Shown: positions 46,260 to 58,295, counted from the stretch's first letter. The stretch is DNA of 64,000 bases from Liolophura sinensis (GCF_032854445.1 NC_088297.1:9570163-9634162), one strand, 5' to 3'. Translations and numbers: made by a program. Notes: a model not told the origin generated them from the sequence alone.

Positions 46260-49200
46260 CTGGAAAATGACCTACAAGTAGAAGATAACAATTCTCTCTG
46301 TCAAACTGAAAATAAATCTAAATTAAATGCATTCATTGGAATTTTTCAATTTTTAAATTGTTCCCGACTAAAGTAAATCGTGCATTATTCTACTGTTCAT
46401 TTTTATTTTTGTAGTGTTTTCTAACTACCTGGTAACGTATCACTCATGTATTGCAAGGGAACAATGGCTAATGTATTCAGCTTGGGCCCGAGTTACCATT
46501 GCGCAGACTCACAGCGATGAGGTTTATGGCCCGTGCTCGAGTCCACAGGTGCTTTTACCCAGCGCTAAACTGAATTCACTGGAGGCATCGCGGTCGCGTA
46601 TGCTGCCACTGGCTTCTCAACTGGTTGTGGATAAAATAACACCAATGCATTCAAAGATTACAAGCTTTTAATTCTGTGTTTCATGTACTGACGCGAGATC
46701 TCCTACTTACGCGAGATCTCTTACATATGCGAGATCTCTTAATCAACTAAACCACTGCAATGGCTTGACATAATGGAAAATTCTGATATAGCTGTAGGAT
46801 TATGACCATTATCGCAAAGAGAAATATCCTTGAATGCAACTTAAAACACTGATCAAACAGATAAGTAGAGTGTGTACCGGTAACTCAAGTATAACAAATG
46901 AGCCGTGAATACTATATAGAACGCGGAGATGTCCTGGCTAAATGAATACATGTAGTATCAATACGGTTAGCCAGGCTGAATTTGGTCTGTATTACTACTG
47001 ATACTTAACACTCTGACTTGGAGCGCAATTGGCTCGACAGTAAAATCGTCTTGGTTGGTCCGTTTATCGACTGTCGGTTGCCATGGGAGCCCACAATCTA
47101 GTTTTTCAAAAGTTACGCATCTAAGAGAAATGAAATAAACAGATGTAGGACAGAACGCCGTTACAATCTTTCAGTTATACCGGGTTTTCAGAGGAAAATT
47201 AATTTCTACGGCATCGATCTTGGAAAGTGTGGGAGATTTTTCGAAGTTCATGGTTTCATTTCATAAATCTTCACTCTCCACGATCGGACAGTGTGAGAAA
47301 AAACAATTTTGAACGGAGACGGAACTTTGCCTCAGTATAATACTAGAGAAAACCACCTTGTCGGTCGTAACTGAGCATGCGTGAGTTTCAAATTCCGTTT
47401 GGTCACCTGAGTGTTGCTATTCACGGAAAAGCATCGTGATGGCTACGTATGAAGAACATAGCCCATGGCTAAGACAACCTGTCCAGAACCCATAAATCAT
47501 CCTCTTACCCAGGAGAGTGGAGATAAAGGACGATAACCCTAGAGCCAAAGACTTCTCTTCCTCTCTCACACTCCTGTAACAGAGAAACACTCCGATTGCG
47601 TTAATGCTTCGTATTAAATGCATACTGTATAAGCAATTTGTGTAAACTAAACGTCATCAATGAAAGAGGCAAGTAATGATTACTCTTATGAAATGTAACA
47701 GAATAATGACAAAACCTATTTATAAGACGTTTCCGGTTCCTCTTTGGTTTGGCCTATCATTCAATTCAGCTCATGTTGGCTTAGTTACGGCTTTACGTCA
47801 GATTTGTGAAGTACATGGCAAACAGGGGTAAATTCCAAACGGTTCTGCCAGAAATCCTGCTCGTGTAAACTTGGTTGATGCCACAGAACCACCAATGTCA
47901 GTGCTTTTCTTACTGCACCCGCCCCGCAGCCCCCCTCCTCCCGCTTCCCACTCCCCACCACCCCTCCCAATCACCCAGAAAATTCCTCCTACCCATCAGG
48001 CAATTCGCAATATCAGCCTTTACTTTACCTGACAATGATTATCATGGATGCACTCCCCAGCCCTCAAATATCTCCCCTCCTTATGTGTCCTCACATCACC
48101 CCCTCCCCTCAAATGTCTCCTTCCAACCCTGTCTTACCTGACAATGATCATGAAGGAAGCGCTGGTAGAGAACATGGAGAGGAAGGAAACTGCTGTGGCG
48201 TAGACCAGGAGAGGGTAGACGGTGGGGTCTTCCTGCTGACACAGCCCGGATGCGGCCGTCCCGAGAGTACAACTGCAGTTCCAGTAGCTCTGTCGGAAGA
48301 CATGGACAACACATCTATTTTTGTTTTACTTATTTATTTGATTGTTGATTAAAGCTAAAGATTTTTTACATACACAAAGGTGATCAGTTTTATGGGAGGA
48401 GGAAAGCTGAGTGCCCGGCGTAAACCAACGACGTTTGGCAAGTTACTGACGAACCTTCTGACACGTGACACGCGCAGATATGCACACTTTATTGTTGGGG
48501 TATAAGTTGCCTTTAAGGAACATTAAGACGGCGCAAACAACTAGAGGAAGGCATTCAACTTCTGATTGTCACCAGGTCCCTTGAACACTGAAGGCGGGGG
48601 TTGGGGGGGGGGGGTGATGCCGGTGTGGGGTGGGGGGGGGGGAGGGGGCTACAAATTGCCTGTCCAAGGACGGGGTTTGAACCCGCGCATCGACTATCCT
48701 AGAATATGCGTAGATTCTTCAAACTCAAAACATACAGTCGCATGGAAGGAAACAGAGAATGGCTGAACCATTGATTCTGCAAATCTATTCTCCAAGGAGG
48801 CTGACAAGGCATTCGTTTTGCGCGTTAGGAAGATATATTATCTGGATAAATGAGGGGAACAAAAGATTGAAAAGTACAACCGTATCGAACTAAAATTACA
48901 AAAGATGTTGGCTTTCCAGGAAGCAAGCTCAAGCCTGATTTATTGTCATTTTTCTTTTGGGGATTGAGATAGTCTCGTAATTGGCCTTATGATTTCTGAC
49001 TTGAGATGTCAATTTCTTATGTATATATAATATGCTTCTATGTATGTGTGCTAAGCCACACAAATTTACATACCCCGTGATTACCGGAAGTGCAGCCCGC
49101 ATGACATGGTGAATAATACGTCACGCCATCTGACCCACATACAGGCTCCATGACGTCACTGGCACACGTACAACCGGAAACGCATTTTTGCGTTTGGGTT

Positions 49201-52200
49201 GACCCCAATTGTTCATTGTGCCTACACAGGGTAAAACAAAACGGAAGAAGTTGTAGAAGTTTTCCGAAGGTAACGCGATATAGTAGATAACTCCAAAAAC
49301 AATCTTTAAAATCCACTGAATGCAAAGTTTTTCTGGGTGACGGAAGAATAGATGTTATTGCTACAAGTTATTATGTTATATATGACATATCAGTTGTTCT
49401 GTTATCCCACCAGGATAATGTGTGTTGATGTAACGGGATATTGTGTTGTACATAAAATAATATTATGTCGCAATAACATAATCTATTTTAGTATCGCTCA
49501 CAAAACATGATACTGTGCTCAATTTAACCGTTTTTTTATAGTGTACGAGGCGTCCGCACAGATACGGTAACTCACTTAGCGCACACCTCCAATTCGAGAC
49601 AACGAGACAAGAACCCCACTTTTTACAGCAATGCCTTCATAACAATAGATGACAAAATTTGATTTTATGGCTATTTCATGATCGTATTACGGTTTTTTTC
49701 CTGCCAACAATACTGTCAGTTGAAATATAACTTCATGATGAAATCCACATTTCTTATAGAGTTATAGTACACGCGATATAGAAAACCTGTACGATTTCTT
49801 TTTCCTGATGTTTGTTGTATTCGATGTCTGAATGAAACTGCAAGGTGCCACGTGAACACGATGGCTCGCTGCCAAAAAAAAAAAAAAAAAAAAACCCGGC
49901 AAAGTTGGCTGGAAAATGACGAAAACGACACCTTTGAACATGTCACTCCCAGGATCTGGTAGGTTGTTAATACGTCCTGAGAAACTTTACAATGGAACCA
50001 GTGAGAATTCTATACTATATATGATGAGTTTTGATGTAAAAATAATCTGAAAATCTATACCCATTCGCGTATAATACATCTAACCATAATTATACTGACG
50101 AGCCTCCCCCTCCCCCCCCCCCCCCCGCAGCATATATACATTTGGGCAATGGAATGAAAAATGAAATTGGAATCTGAAATTATCCCATGAAAGCAATATC
50201 AGGAAATAAATAAGATTCATATCCTTAATGAAGGCTTGTGTGTTAGGTAAACACTATAATAATTCAACAGGTGCGCGTTCTGTCACTGGAAAATATGATC
50301 ATTTTTAGTATAGATATATAGATAAATAACAAATGATCAAATATGAATATGATGTGGGAAGGAAATTCGATCTGAGGGCAAATGTACAAGAAAAAAAAAA
50401 CATATGAGAGAAAATCCGGACAATGATGTGATAAGTTGTGTACTTTACCCGCTAAAGTCCGTCTTGACCAGCTCTGGGGGATGCCCGGCCAACAGCATCC
50501 CGATTGGACAGCTGGCGGTCAGCAATATACAGACAGTCAATATAAGGCGAAGATTGCCGCGATTGGTGAGCTGAAAATGTGACGTCACAAACCCACCAAC
50601 CACAGGCCCGAGTGATCCCCCTACCAACGATATGACGCCTGAAATGAGAAAGAGTCTGGCAGCAAGAATAATGTATAAAACTTTTACTGGTTGCAGTTAG
50701 CTACAACTGCTGGTCTGTACTTGTTTATTTGATTGTTGTTAAACGGCATACTCCAGAATGTTTTGACTTATATGATGGGTAGAGGAAACCGTAGTAAACC
50801 TCGGACTTCTGACAAGTTACTAAGGAGCTTTCTCACGTGCATCGTACATATATGCACACCATATCGGAGGAAGACTTAGAAAATTATACAGAGTAAGCGG
50901 TCGCACGACGGTCGCGGGAACAAATTCCCTGTCCAAGATCGGATCTGGACCTGACTTCCTGGTGAGTGATGGAGGTAAACACCTGAAGCAATTGGGCATT
51001 GCCATATATTTCTTCACAAGTACGGCAATGTACATATCATTTTGTATGCACCAAAGGGATTATTCTAGAAGACGTCAGGAGTCTGAGATATAACATACTC
51101 TGTTGTTTCGTTCAAACATTTCATAAAACTATTGAATTACAAAGGCCCATGTCTTAAATAACATTATGGAAAGGATTATTTACAAAATGCCTTGATAAAG
51201 TACAAGAGAGTTTTTCAAAGAATGTGTCATACATACAATGGTGACCAGTTTCATGGGTAAACCGGAGTGCCCGGAGTAAACCAGGGACCTTTGGCAGGTA
51301 ACTGACGAACTTGTGACTACCATTTGTCAGGCACAGATCTTCACCCTCAGGGCAATGTTGAGCGTGTCATATGTATGGAAGACAAGAAATCCTCCACGAA
51401 CGTCTTGTAAGACTGCGTTATGTATGGCAATCCTCGTGCTGCTCACCAACCATTATGCTTACATGACGGGCTCTCTACCACTCACCAACCATTATGCTTA
51501 CGTGATAGGCTCTATGCTACTCACTAATCATTATGTCTACAATATAGCTCTCTGCTACTCGCCAAACGTTATGTTTACATGATAGTCTCTCTGCTACTCA
51601 CCAGCCATTATGCTTACATGACGGGCTCTCTACCACTCACTAACCATTATGCTTACGTGATAGACTCTATGCTACCCACTAACCATTATGTCTACAATAT
51701 AGCTCTCTGCTACTCGCCAAACGTTATGTTTACATGATAGTCTCTCTGCTACTCACCAACCATTATGCTTACATGACGGGCTCTCTACCGCTCACTAACC
51801 ATTATGCTTACGTGATAGACTCTATGCTACCCACTAACCATTATGTTTACAATATAGCTCTCTGCTACTCGCCAAACATTATGTTTACATGATAGTCTCT
51901 CTGTTACTCACCAACCATTATGCCTACAATATAGCTCTCTGCTGCTCGCCAAACATTATGCTTACATGATAGTCTCTCTCTTACTCACCAATCACTATGC
52001 TTACATGTCGAGCTCTCTGCTACTCACCAGCCATTATGCTTCCATGATAGGATCTCTGCTACTCACCAACCATTATGCTTACATGATAGTCTCTCTGCTA
52101 CTCACCAACCATTATGCTCGCATGATGGGCTCTCTGTTGCTCACCAATCATTTTTGCTGGCCTCCTAGACTTCCGGTTAGTCACTAACCACTGTGCTCGA

Positions 52201-55169
52201 CTGAGACAATCGCTTTGTTACTCCCAACTATAATACTCGCCTAATACACGTCCCGTTACTTACCAACCACTGTGCTTAAACCCAGAGCCTGACAGGCTCC
52301 CTGATACTCACCAACCATTATGCTCGCTTGATAGGCAGGCCGGTAAAACTGTGTCTCTAGGTACTTCGGGAAAAAAGACACCATTCCCAGTATGGCAAAA
52401 GTGTGCATCGTAATGGTCAGTACCACCAGTGTAAAAACTGGAATCCTCAAGATTCGGAAGACACATTTCAGAGGTTCTGTAAATGAACAAAAAAAGATCG
52501 TTCTCTGAATAAACTCGAGGAGTGAGATGTCTTTACAGATTAACTAGGAATACAGTACACTGCAAATTTAGAGCATCGTGTGAAAATCACTAGTCTTTTA
52601 CATGTTGATAAATGCTGAATTTGCTCTGAATGTCCTGTAACGAACAGGTTTGGGAGCAGTTTGGATTCCTTTATATGGAATAAGACAGGCGGAGTATATG
52701 AAATTGCAGTATTTTTTTCAGCTAAATCATCCATATATCTGCGTATTTTTTAATATTCAAATACTTGGTTAAAACGATGTGAAATTGTAATTTCAGGAAA
52801 GGGGGTAATAACTTCACAATTCATGGAAGTTCAACGTAGACGTCAAGGAACGCGTCGCAGTACGAAGCTATGCACGACTAGATACTAACCAGTACAGACC
52901 TGGTCGCCCGCAGCCAGAACAGTTTTTTTGATTGCTTGGAGTAGAGACAAGGAAAAATATAACAATATGACAGTGTAAAAACACACGAACTGTTACTGGT
53001 AACCTGTCGTAGAATCATACATGCGTCAACACATATGGACGTTAATCGTGAGACTAATTTCCAAAACAACGTTCAACACAAACCACCGAAGAACAAAAAC
53101 CACATATAGCAAGACATCAGGACGGATTCATGCAAAGAAAAGCAGTCAACACTTTTCATTGAAAAGACAGACTTACCAACAAAACCACTCAAAATCTGGT
53201 TAAAACTTGTGTGTCCACCAATTTCATTGCTGACTTTCACCTCCCGAGCCGGAGTGCTTTTCAATGACGCTACCTTCAGGCGCTTTGGGAAAAACAAAAT
53301 CAGAAAGGAGAAGACTATACTCAAGGTTCCCAACACAAGGAATCCCAGCCACCAGGCGCCTATCCACTGGGGGTCTCCAGGAGTCAGACTGGTTTCTGGA
53401 ATTATAGTAAGGAATAAAAAAAAATCGGAAACAGACAGATGTTACCAATGGTTTCCTAAGAGTTGTCATAAAACACTGTGTTTCGGAATATCAGCATCGT
53501 CAAGACATGAACGATACGAAATATGCTATTAATTTTATGCTATATACAGTCTGAGTGAAAATTGTCAAAAAAGATTGCTACGCATTAAATGGTCAGCGTT
53601 ACAGGTAGATATGTGTTTATTGTAGACGTTATGAATAATAAATTTATAAATGAATTAAATAATAAATAATAAATGAATTTATCTTTACTCTTACCTTCTA
53701 GAGTGTGGAAAATGCAACTACTGATAGCACCACTTCCAAACGACACGACTGTTGAGAAGGTTAGCACTCCCATCAAGATTCCTGAGAATTATGTAATCAA
53801 GCAAACAATTATCATGTTAAGGATAACATAGCAATTGCTTTATATTGCACAAGATCAAATCCTCACGATCAAAGATCAAATCCTCACGATCTCTACCAAT
53901 CGTTTTTTCACACAACCTTAGCCAGTCACATACACGGCTGTCCGCGAGAATGGAATAAACTCTCAACTTCGCTTAAATCCATTAGTTCAACATCACCATT
54001 TAAAAGTCAAATAAAAGAATTTAATCTAGAAAATAACTGAACCCTCATGTTTCCCTCGTTTTCTTGACTTCTCGTAATCTTGTTATCCGTTAAATAATGC
54101 ATTTATATCCTTTTTCGCATACTTTTGTAAGTGTGCTTAGGTATATATGTGCATTTGCCTATACATTGACAACATCCTTGTACATATACATGCATGTATG
54201 TGTATTTGCCTATACATTGACAACAGTCTTGTACTGGTAAATGAAACTGGTGAATAAAGAAAGAATTTTGACGGTGATTCTATATATGGTACTGATCTTT
54301 GAGGATTTGACTTTAGACTGTGTGTGACGTAGAATGATGAAGAATGCTGTATATACGTTTGATCAGGAAGTCTACTTTTCACATTATGCATTAGCGGTTG
54401 ACGTCTGGTATACAAATGTCTGTTTCGATGCACAGATGCAACTAACCGATGTATTTTCCACTGTTCATCGGAACGGGATTGTTGTCGTCGATAAATGTGC
54501 CACTTAGTGGCGCACGAGGGGCAGTAACTGCTCCTTGAATCAACATGGCCGTCAGAAATATTCCCAAGGCTATATAGTTTCCGGAAGCTCCTGAAACCTC
54601 GTCGCAGATTGGTTCTTCCATTTTGTATGAGCCGTTGATGGGGAGGCACGTGAATCTCACGGAATGGTCGCTTGGTAAGTGGCTGTCTGAAGAGTTTACG
54701 TTGCTTGAAAAGGCAGATCTGTGGCTTGCGCCGTCATTTTGTGGGATGAAATGTGCTGTAGCGAAGAGAAGCGAAGTCGCTCCGGCTATCATGGACGTAA
54801 CTGACAAAATCCGGGGAATGTGAGAATGTTGACTGTAGTGGAGAAAAACAAAATACACAGGACAAATGTCGCTTGAGATGAGCTCAGAATGACCCCGCTT
54901 TGAGCACTGCTGAGCCCAAATCTTTTTTCTATCGTGCTGAGCTGAGACACCAAGTACATCCGGTTGGAAAAGGTGAAGATATTCGCAACGGCGTAAAACC
55001 CAACGAAACTCTGAATTGTGGCAAACTTTTGTAACCAGCTTGGCCTGCATGCGCCGAGTCCACATCCGGTTGTAGACTCGGTGTCATCTTCGTCGCAAGA
55101 TTCCCTCTCGTCACTGAATGACGTAAAGTGCACAAAACGCCTGCCATCCACACGTCGGCTGGTCATCAT
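45979..55169 (-). CDS. SLCO/OATP organic-anion transporter, whole gene (nine coding exons)
   Basis: Spliced minus-strand gene. Exons: 54447-55169, 53695-53781, 53177-53395, 52312-52476, 50449-50638, 49074-49221, 48138-48289, 47509-47573 and 45979-46259. All introns are GT-AG, and junction phases run 1,1,1,1,2,0,2,1, agreeing at every join. Total is 2030 nt; one added base at a homopolymer in exon 1 gives 677 codons with the stop, normal for OATPs. Hallmarks are the OATP signature DPQWIGAWWLGFL (exon 3) and a Kazal-type Cys-rich extracellular loop with CTCASDVMEPVCGSDGVTYY (exon 6), completed by YWNCSCTLGTA in exon 7. Known OATPs are 12-helix plasma-membrane carriers for bile salts, steroid conjugates, thyroid hormones and xenobiotics. 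The start ATG at 55169 is the first of two adjacent Met codons. The substrate is unknown. Confidence 0.93.
47509..47573 (-). CDS. SLCO exon 8
   Basis: 65 bp, phase 2 to 1. SVREEEKSLALGLSSFISTL is the conserved post-loop segment of OATPs. Acceptor CTCTGTTACAG, donor TGG|GTAAGAG. Confidence 0.92.
48138..48289 (-). CDS. SLCO exon 7
   Basis: 152 bp, phase 0 to 2. SYWNCSCTLGTAASGLC completes the Cys-rich loop; VYPLLVYATAVSFLSMFSTS begins the next helix. Acceptor CTTCCGACAG, donor CAG|GTAAGA. Confidence 0.93.
48320..48490. repeat. SINE fragments in SLCO intron
   Basis: A family 1 tail (TTATTTATTTGATTGTTGAT) is followed by AAACCAACGACGTTTGGCAA and GTTACTGACGAACCTTCTGA, a phrase also seen at about 51270 and 61520. 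G-rich runs lie at 48595-48650. Confidence 0.5.
49074..49221 (-). CDS. SLCO exon 6, Kazal-like loop
   Basis: 148 bp, phase 2 to 0. QKCVSGCTCASDVMEPVCGS followed by DGVTYYSPCHAGCTSGNHG has the conserved Cys pattern of the OATP Kazal-type loop. The acceptor is CCCTGTGTAG. The donor GTATGT at 49073 was preferred to GTAATC at 49084 because only the first is in phase with the next exon. Confidence 0.93.
49367..49544. mobile_element. MITE-like element, decayed copy 3
   Basis: Shares TTATGTCGCAATAACATAAT and TTTTAGTATCGCTCACAAAA with copies at 10271 and 36685, and ends in TTTTTTTATAGTGT. Confidence 0.5.
50449..50638 (-). CDS. SLCO exon 5
   Basis: 190 bp, phase 1 to 2. Encodes GVISLVGGSLGPVVGGFVTS, HFQLTNRGNLRLILTVCILL and the start of the large extracellular loop (HPPELVKTDFSG). 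Acceptor CTCATTTCAG, donor CGG|GTAAAG. Confidence 0.92.
50725..51345. repeat. Old SINE fragments in SLCO intron
   Basis: Two pieces (50725-50940 and 51235-51345) share GGCATACTCCAGAATGTTTT-like and TAAACCAGGGACCTTTGGCA-like phrases with other fragments in the window. Old and truncated. Confidence 0.45.
51442..52334 (-). repeat. 39-bp minisatellite built from the exon-4 3' end and its 5' splice site
   Basis: About 23 units; plus-strand consensus CTCACCAACCATTATGCTTA with CATGATAGTCTCTCTGCTA. The right-most unit is the real end of exon 4 and its donor. About a dozen units keep a GGTGAG or GGTAAG at the donor place. At the left end four units (39, 39, 38 and 39 bp) form a higher-order repeat of 155 bp present three times; toward the exon the units are more diverged. 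Confidence 0.9.
52312..52476 (-). CDS. SLCO exon 4
   Basis: 165 bp, phase 1 to 1. Holds two helices (PVFTLVVLTITMHTFAILGM) and the conserved KYLETQFYRPAYQASIMVG. Its last bases and donor (GTTG|GTGAGTAT) match the units of the minisatellite in the intron that follows. Confidence 0.94.
53177..53395 (-). CDS. SLCO exon 3 with the OATP signature
   Basis: 219 bp, phase 1 to 1. TSLTPGDPQWIGAWWLGFL contains the family signature, followed by a helix (VLGTLSIVFSFLILFFPKRL) and the cytoplasmic loop LKSTPAREVKVSNE. Donor TTG|GTAAGTCT. Confidence 0.95.
53695..53781 (-). CDS. SLCO exon 2
   Basis: 87 bp, phase 1 to 1. Encodes ILMGVLTFSTVVSFGSGAIS, a transmembrane segment. Acceptor AATTCTCAG, donor G|GTAAGAGT. 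Confidence 0.9.
53782..54446 (-). other. SLCO intron 1
   Basis: Contains a duplicated phrase (GTATTTGCCTATACATTGAC type, 54152-54230) and AT-rich DNA. No other exon. Confidence 0.5.
54447..55169 (-). CDS. SLCO exon 1 (coding), frameshifted in a homopolymer
   Basis: Encodes the cytoplasmic N-terminus and first membrane helices (residues 1 to about 241): LQKFATIQSFVGFYAVANIF, then the OATP motif ERF-type IEKRFGLSSAQSGVILSSS. The frame then shifts at five A on the plus strand (54844-54848); one more base restores HSHIPRILSVTSMIAG, the conserved HIPR segment. The exon continues through an extracellular loop with several Asn/Ser residues to GKYIG and the donor G|GTTAGTTG at 54446. Upstream, a strong acceptor TTTTTCTTTTCTTTCAG precedes 55414, so this exon probably runs 54447-55414 with about 245 bp of 5' UTR. 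Confidence 0.88.
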
Positions 55170-55398
55170 TTTCTCAGTAAATGCTGTCCTTGTATCAAGC
55201 AAAACGATCTAAGGCCAGTTCTACAAAGCCAATATAAAATTTGATCCAAAACACTAGTAACAAGTGTTTTGTTCAGGTAAATGTTTTACAATTTGAACTT
55301 CTTTAGCTCTAAATTGCCCAGCATATTGATATTTTTTGACTTCAGTAAAAAATCACCCTGTGGAATGAATACCAATATGAGACCTGGTGTTAATTTCC

Positions 55399-55690
55399 TT
55401 TCTTGGTACATCATCTGAAAGAAAAGAAAAACCTAATTATAACATCATCAATAATGTTAGCATAGTTATAAATGTAGGTATAGTTCGATAAAAAGTAAAT
55501 ATTTGCCTTCCAGGAATTTGTTTTTTTCTTTTGAGTATTTTACAAAATTAAATTTATTTTATTTACTGGATTGGCCTTATACGCCGTGCTTCAAGAATAT
55601 TTCACTTATACGACAGCGGCAAGCGTTAGAGCTGGAGGAAACAGTGCAAAGAAAAACACCCGACCAGCGGCAGGTTACTGGCAGTCCTAC
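55399..55690 (-). repeat. Segment duplicated at 61750-62030, left copy
   Basis: Includes the acceptor before the putative SLCO 5' exon (plus strand CTGAAAGAAAAGAAAAACCT), a shared middle (AATATTTGCCTTCCAGGAAT, GTTTTGAGTATTTTACAAAA type) and a SINE family 1 piece (55552-55690, minus). Confidence 0.75.
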
Positions 55691-56565
55691 AAAATTTGTA
55701 GTACGGTAGTAATGTAAATATGGCTTTCTCTTGACTTGTAATACAAGATACATCTTGCCAAAAGCACAAGAAACCATAAAGCATTAAGCATCTACATATA
55801 CAGCATTAAAACCATGAAGATAAGAAAATAACAATTTTCTATTGGAGAGATACATGTACAATATCTGTGCTGTGTTTGAGGTTACGTAAGATTAGCTGCC
55901 ACTCCAAGATTATTGTTTTTCAGAAACTTGCTGATTTTTTCCCCCGTAAATATACATTTTAGGTGAGCAGAGTTAATGCTATGACAACGTGTCACGCTGT
56001 TGTGGAAGGTCTGAGTCACTACTCAGCCCACGCAGTCTGATCGCAATAACACAGCTATTGTCGCAAAGATTGAGTCATTGCCTTCACGCTTGACCTACAG
56101 CGACACCGTGCGATGCACTAGGTACCAGTTCTCCACTGTGAAGTTTACTTAATGAACAGAACTATCAGGCTGAAATTGTTAGCGCAGAATCAATAGGATT
56201 CTTCGTCACGTTTGTAACCTTCACTTTTAATTTCTATTCAAAGCTTATGATGTGTAAGTATAGGCTGTTATCCTTATATTCCATATAAACCTGCCGTTTT
56301 CTACTGCTAACCCCTAAGAAATATCTGATAAAAAATAAAGTTTACCCATTCCGTACGACAAAGACGTTTGAAGATTCTTGAAAAGGACTTAGTGCCTGTA
56401 TACACAAAACCTATATCAGTCAGATCTCCAAAAGGATTTAGTAACTAAATCCCATATACCCACCATCATCCAGTAGTTGGCAGAAATGCGAGGTAAAACA
56501 ACTCGTTAGTAGATTGTGAAGTCTGGGCTGTTACTATTGTCAACAAGTAAGATCTAACTGAACGT
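55691..56565. other. Upstream region or 5' intron of SLCO
   Basis: No gene or repeat recognised. A short hairpin-like stretch lies near 56010-56080. Confidence 0.4.
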
Positions 56566-57405
56566 CTTTACCGTCTCATATATACATTCCCTTTGTACTT
56601 ACATGTTTACTATCTAATACATACATTCGCTTTATACTTACATGTTTACTATCTAATAAGTCCATTCAAATTATGCTGACAAGTTTAACATGTAATAAAT
56701 GCATTCGCTTTTATACTTACATGTTTACCATCTAATACATACATTCACTATGGATTTACATATTTACCATCTAATAAATACATTCGCTTTATACTTACAT
56801 GTTTACTATCTAATGAGTCCATTCACATTATACTGACACGTTTAACATGTAATAAATGCATTCACTTTATACTTAAACATTTACCATGTAATAAATACAT
56901 TCGCTTATACTTACATGTTTACCACTAAATAAATACGTTCACTTTATACTTACATGCTTACCATATAACAAATACATTTATTTTAACTTACATGTTTACC
57001 ATCTAATAAATCCATTGAGTTATACTTATATGCTAAGGGCGGCAGTGGCCGATGACGTTAGCAAACCGGCAATGCGCAATAACCCAGGAGCCTCCAACCA
57101 ATGCGGTCGCTGTGAGTTCAAGTCCACCTCATGTTGGCTTCCTCCCCGAAAGTATGTGGGAAGGTCTACAAGCAACCTGCTCTGCCCTCCTTCCACATAA
57201 TGCCGGCCACCGTCGTATAGGGGGAAATATTCTTGAGTACGGCGTAAAGCACCAATGAAATAAATAAATAAATAAATATAGAAACTTACATGTTTACTAT
57301 CTGATATATACATTCACTTTATACTTACAGGTTTGCCCTCTAATAAATACCTTTGCTTTATATGTACAGGTTTATCACCTAAATATACCTTCACTGTATA
57401 CTTAC
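56566..57405 (-). repeat. 39-bp minisatellite carrying GTAAGT on the minus strand
   Basis: About 15 units; plus-strand consensus CTTTATACTTACATGTTTAC with CATCTAATAAATACATTCG. The minus strand of most units reads ACATGTAAGTATA, a good 5' splice-site match. The array ends at 57405 next to sequence reading CCAAATAT|GTAAGTATAC on the minus strand. A SINE interrupts it at 57037. Confidence 0.88.
57037..57278 (+). mobile_element. SINE family 1 inserted in the minisatellite
   Basis: Degenerate head, box B region GTGAGTTCAAGTCCACCTCA, short body lacking part of the middle, 3' end TATTCTTGAGTACGGCGTAA and (AAAT)n. Confidence 0.85.
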
Positions 57406-58009
57406 ATATTTGGGAAAACGTGTGTTCCAAAGTGTTTGATATCTGAAGGGTTAGTCGTATATCGAGTAAGAGACGGGTTGTATCAAGGGTACTTGAGTAC
57501 TGCTGTCTTATCAGACTTCACAACTCGATCCGAAAATCCCAAGTTAATACACTGATGTTAAGACCCTGTAGTATACTGTCTTCACTAAACACACACTGAA
57601 ACCCGCTCTAAGCAGTTCTCGAATTGTCGGTCACTTGTGAGACAGCCGAATTAACAAACAAAAAAAATAAATAAAATGTCGAACGAAAACATGTGAACAT
57701 CAGCCTTCTCAGCGTAACAACAAGTTCACTGTTTTGGGGGCATTTATTTTAAAAACTATACAGTTAAATCATGAGCCGAAATCGTATTACCTTAGTCACG
57801 CATGGGTGGTTTCTAATGCTTTAGGGCCTATATGTAGAAAACTCTGTCACAATCTGTTTTACTTACGTTATCTTTGCAGTCAAGCGTTACTTCCTTGACA
57901 AAAAAAACCTCACACACACAAACATCCCGTAATAATCAATCATGCATGGTTATGGGCTGTTGCAGGAACGCCCTGTTAATTGTGCAGCATATCACAATAA
58001 AGCAGAAAA
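57406..58009. other. Region that may hold a 5' non-coding SLCO exon
   Basis: Starts at the possible donor at 57405/57406 (minus). No exon end or promoter can be placed firmly. Otherwise featureless. Confidence 0.25.
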
Positions 58010-58295
58010 AAAGAACAGCACAGCTCAGTATAGCACAGCAAAGTGCAGTGCAGCACAGCATAGCATAGAATAGTACACCGCAGTATAGCACAGCATAGTG
58101 CAGTGTATTACAGCACAGTACACTGCAGTATAGCACAGCACAATGCAGTTCACGGCACAAAACAACACAAAGGAGTATCGGATAGCACAACACAACACAA
58201 TATAGCATAGCAAAGGATTGCATATCACTGCATATATTATAGCACAGCATGGACAGAATAAAATAGCATAGCATCGCATAACATAACATAGTCTA
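58010..58295. repeat. Short degenerate tandem repeat of AGCACAGCAT type
   Basis: Five-base words (AGCAT, AGCAC, AGTGC, AGTAT) in loose tandem order. The minus strand stays open as Cys/Tyr/Leu-rich nonsense. Confidence 0.85.

Noticed and set aside
49081-49085. GTAATC as the donor of SLCO exon 6
   Set aside because: It would leave phase 1, incompatible with the phase-0 entry of exon 7; GTATGT at 49073 fits.
51442-52334. CRISPR-like array
   Set aside because: Units are contiguous without unique spacers, in a eukaryotic intron; it is a minisatellite.
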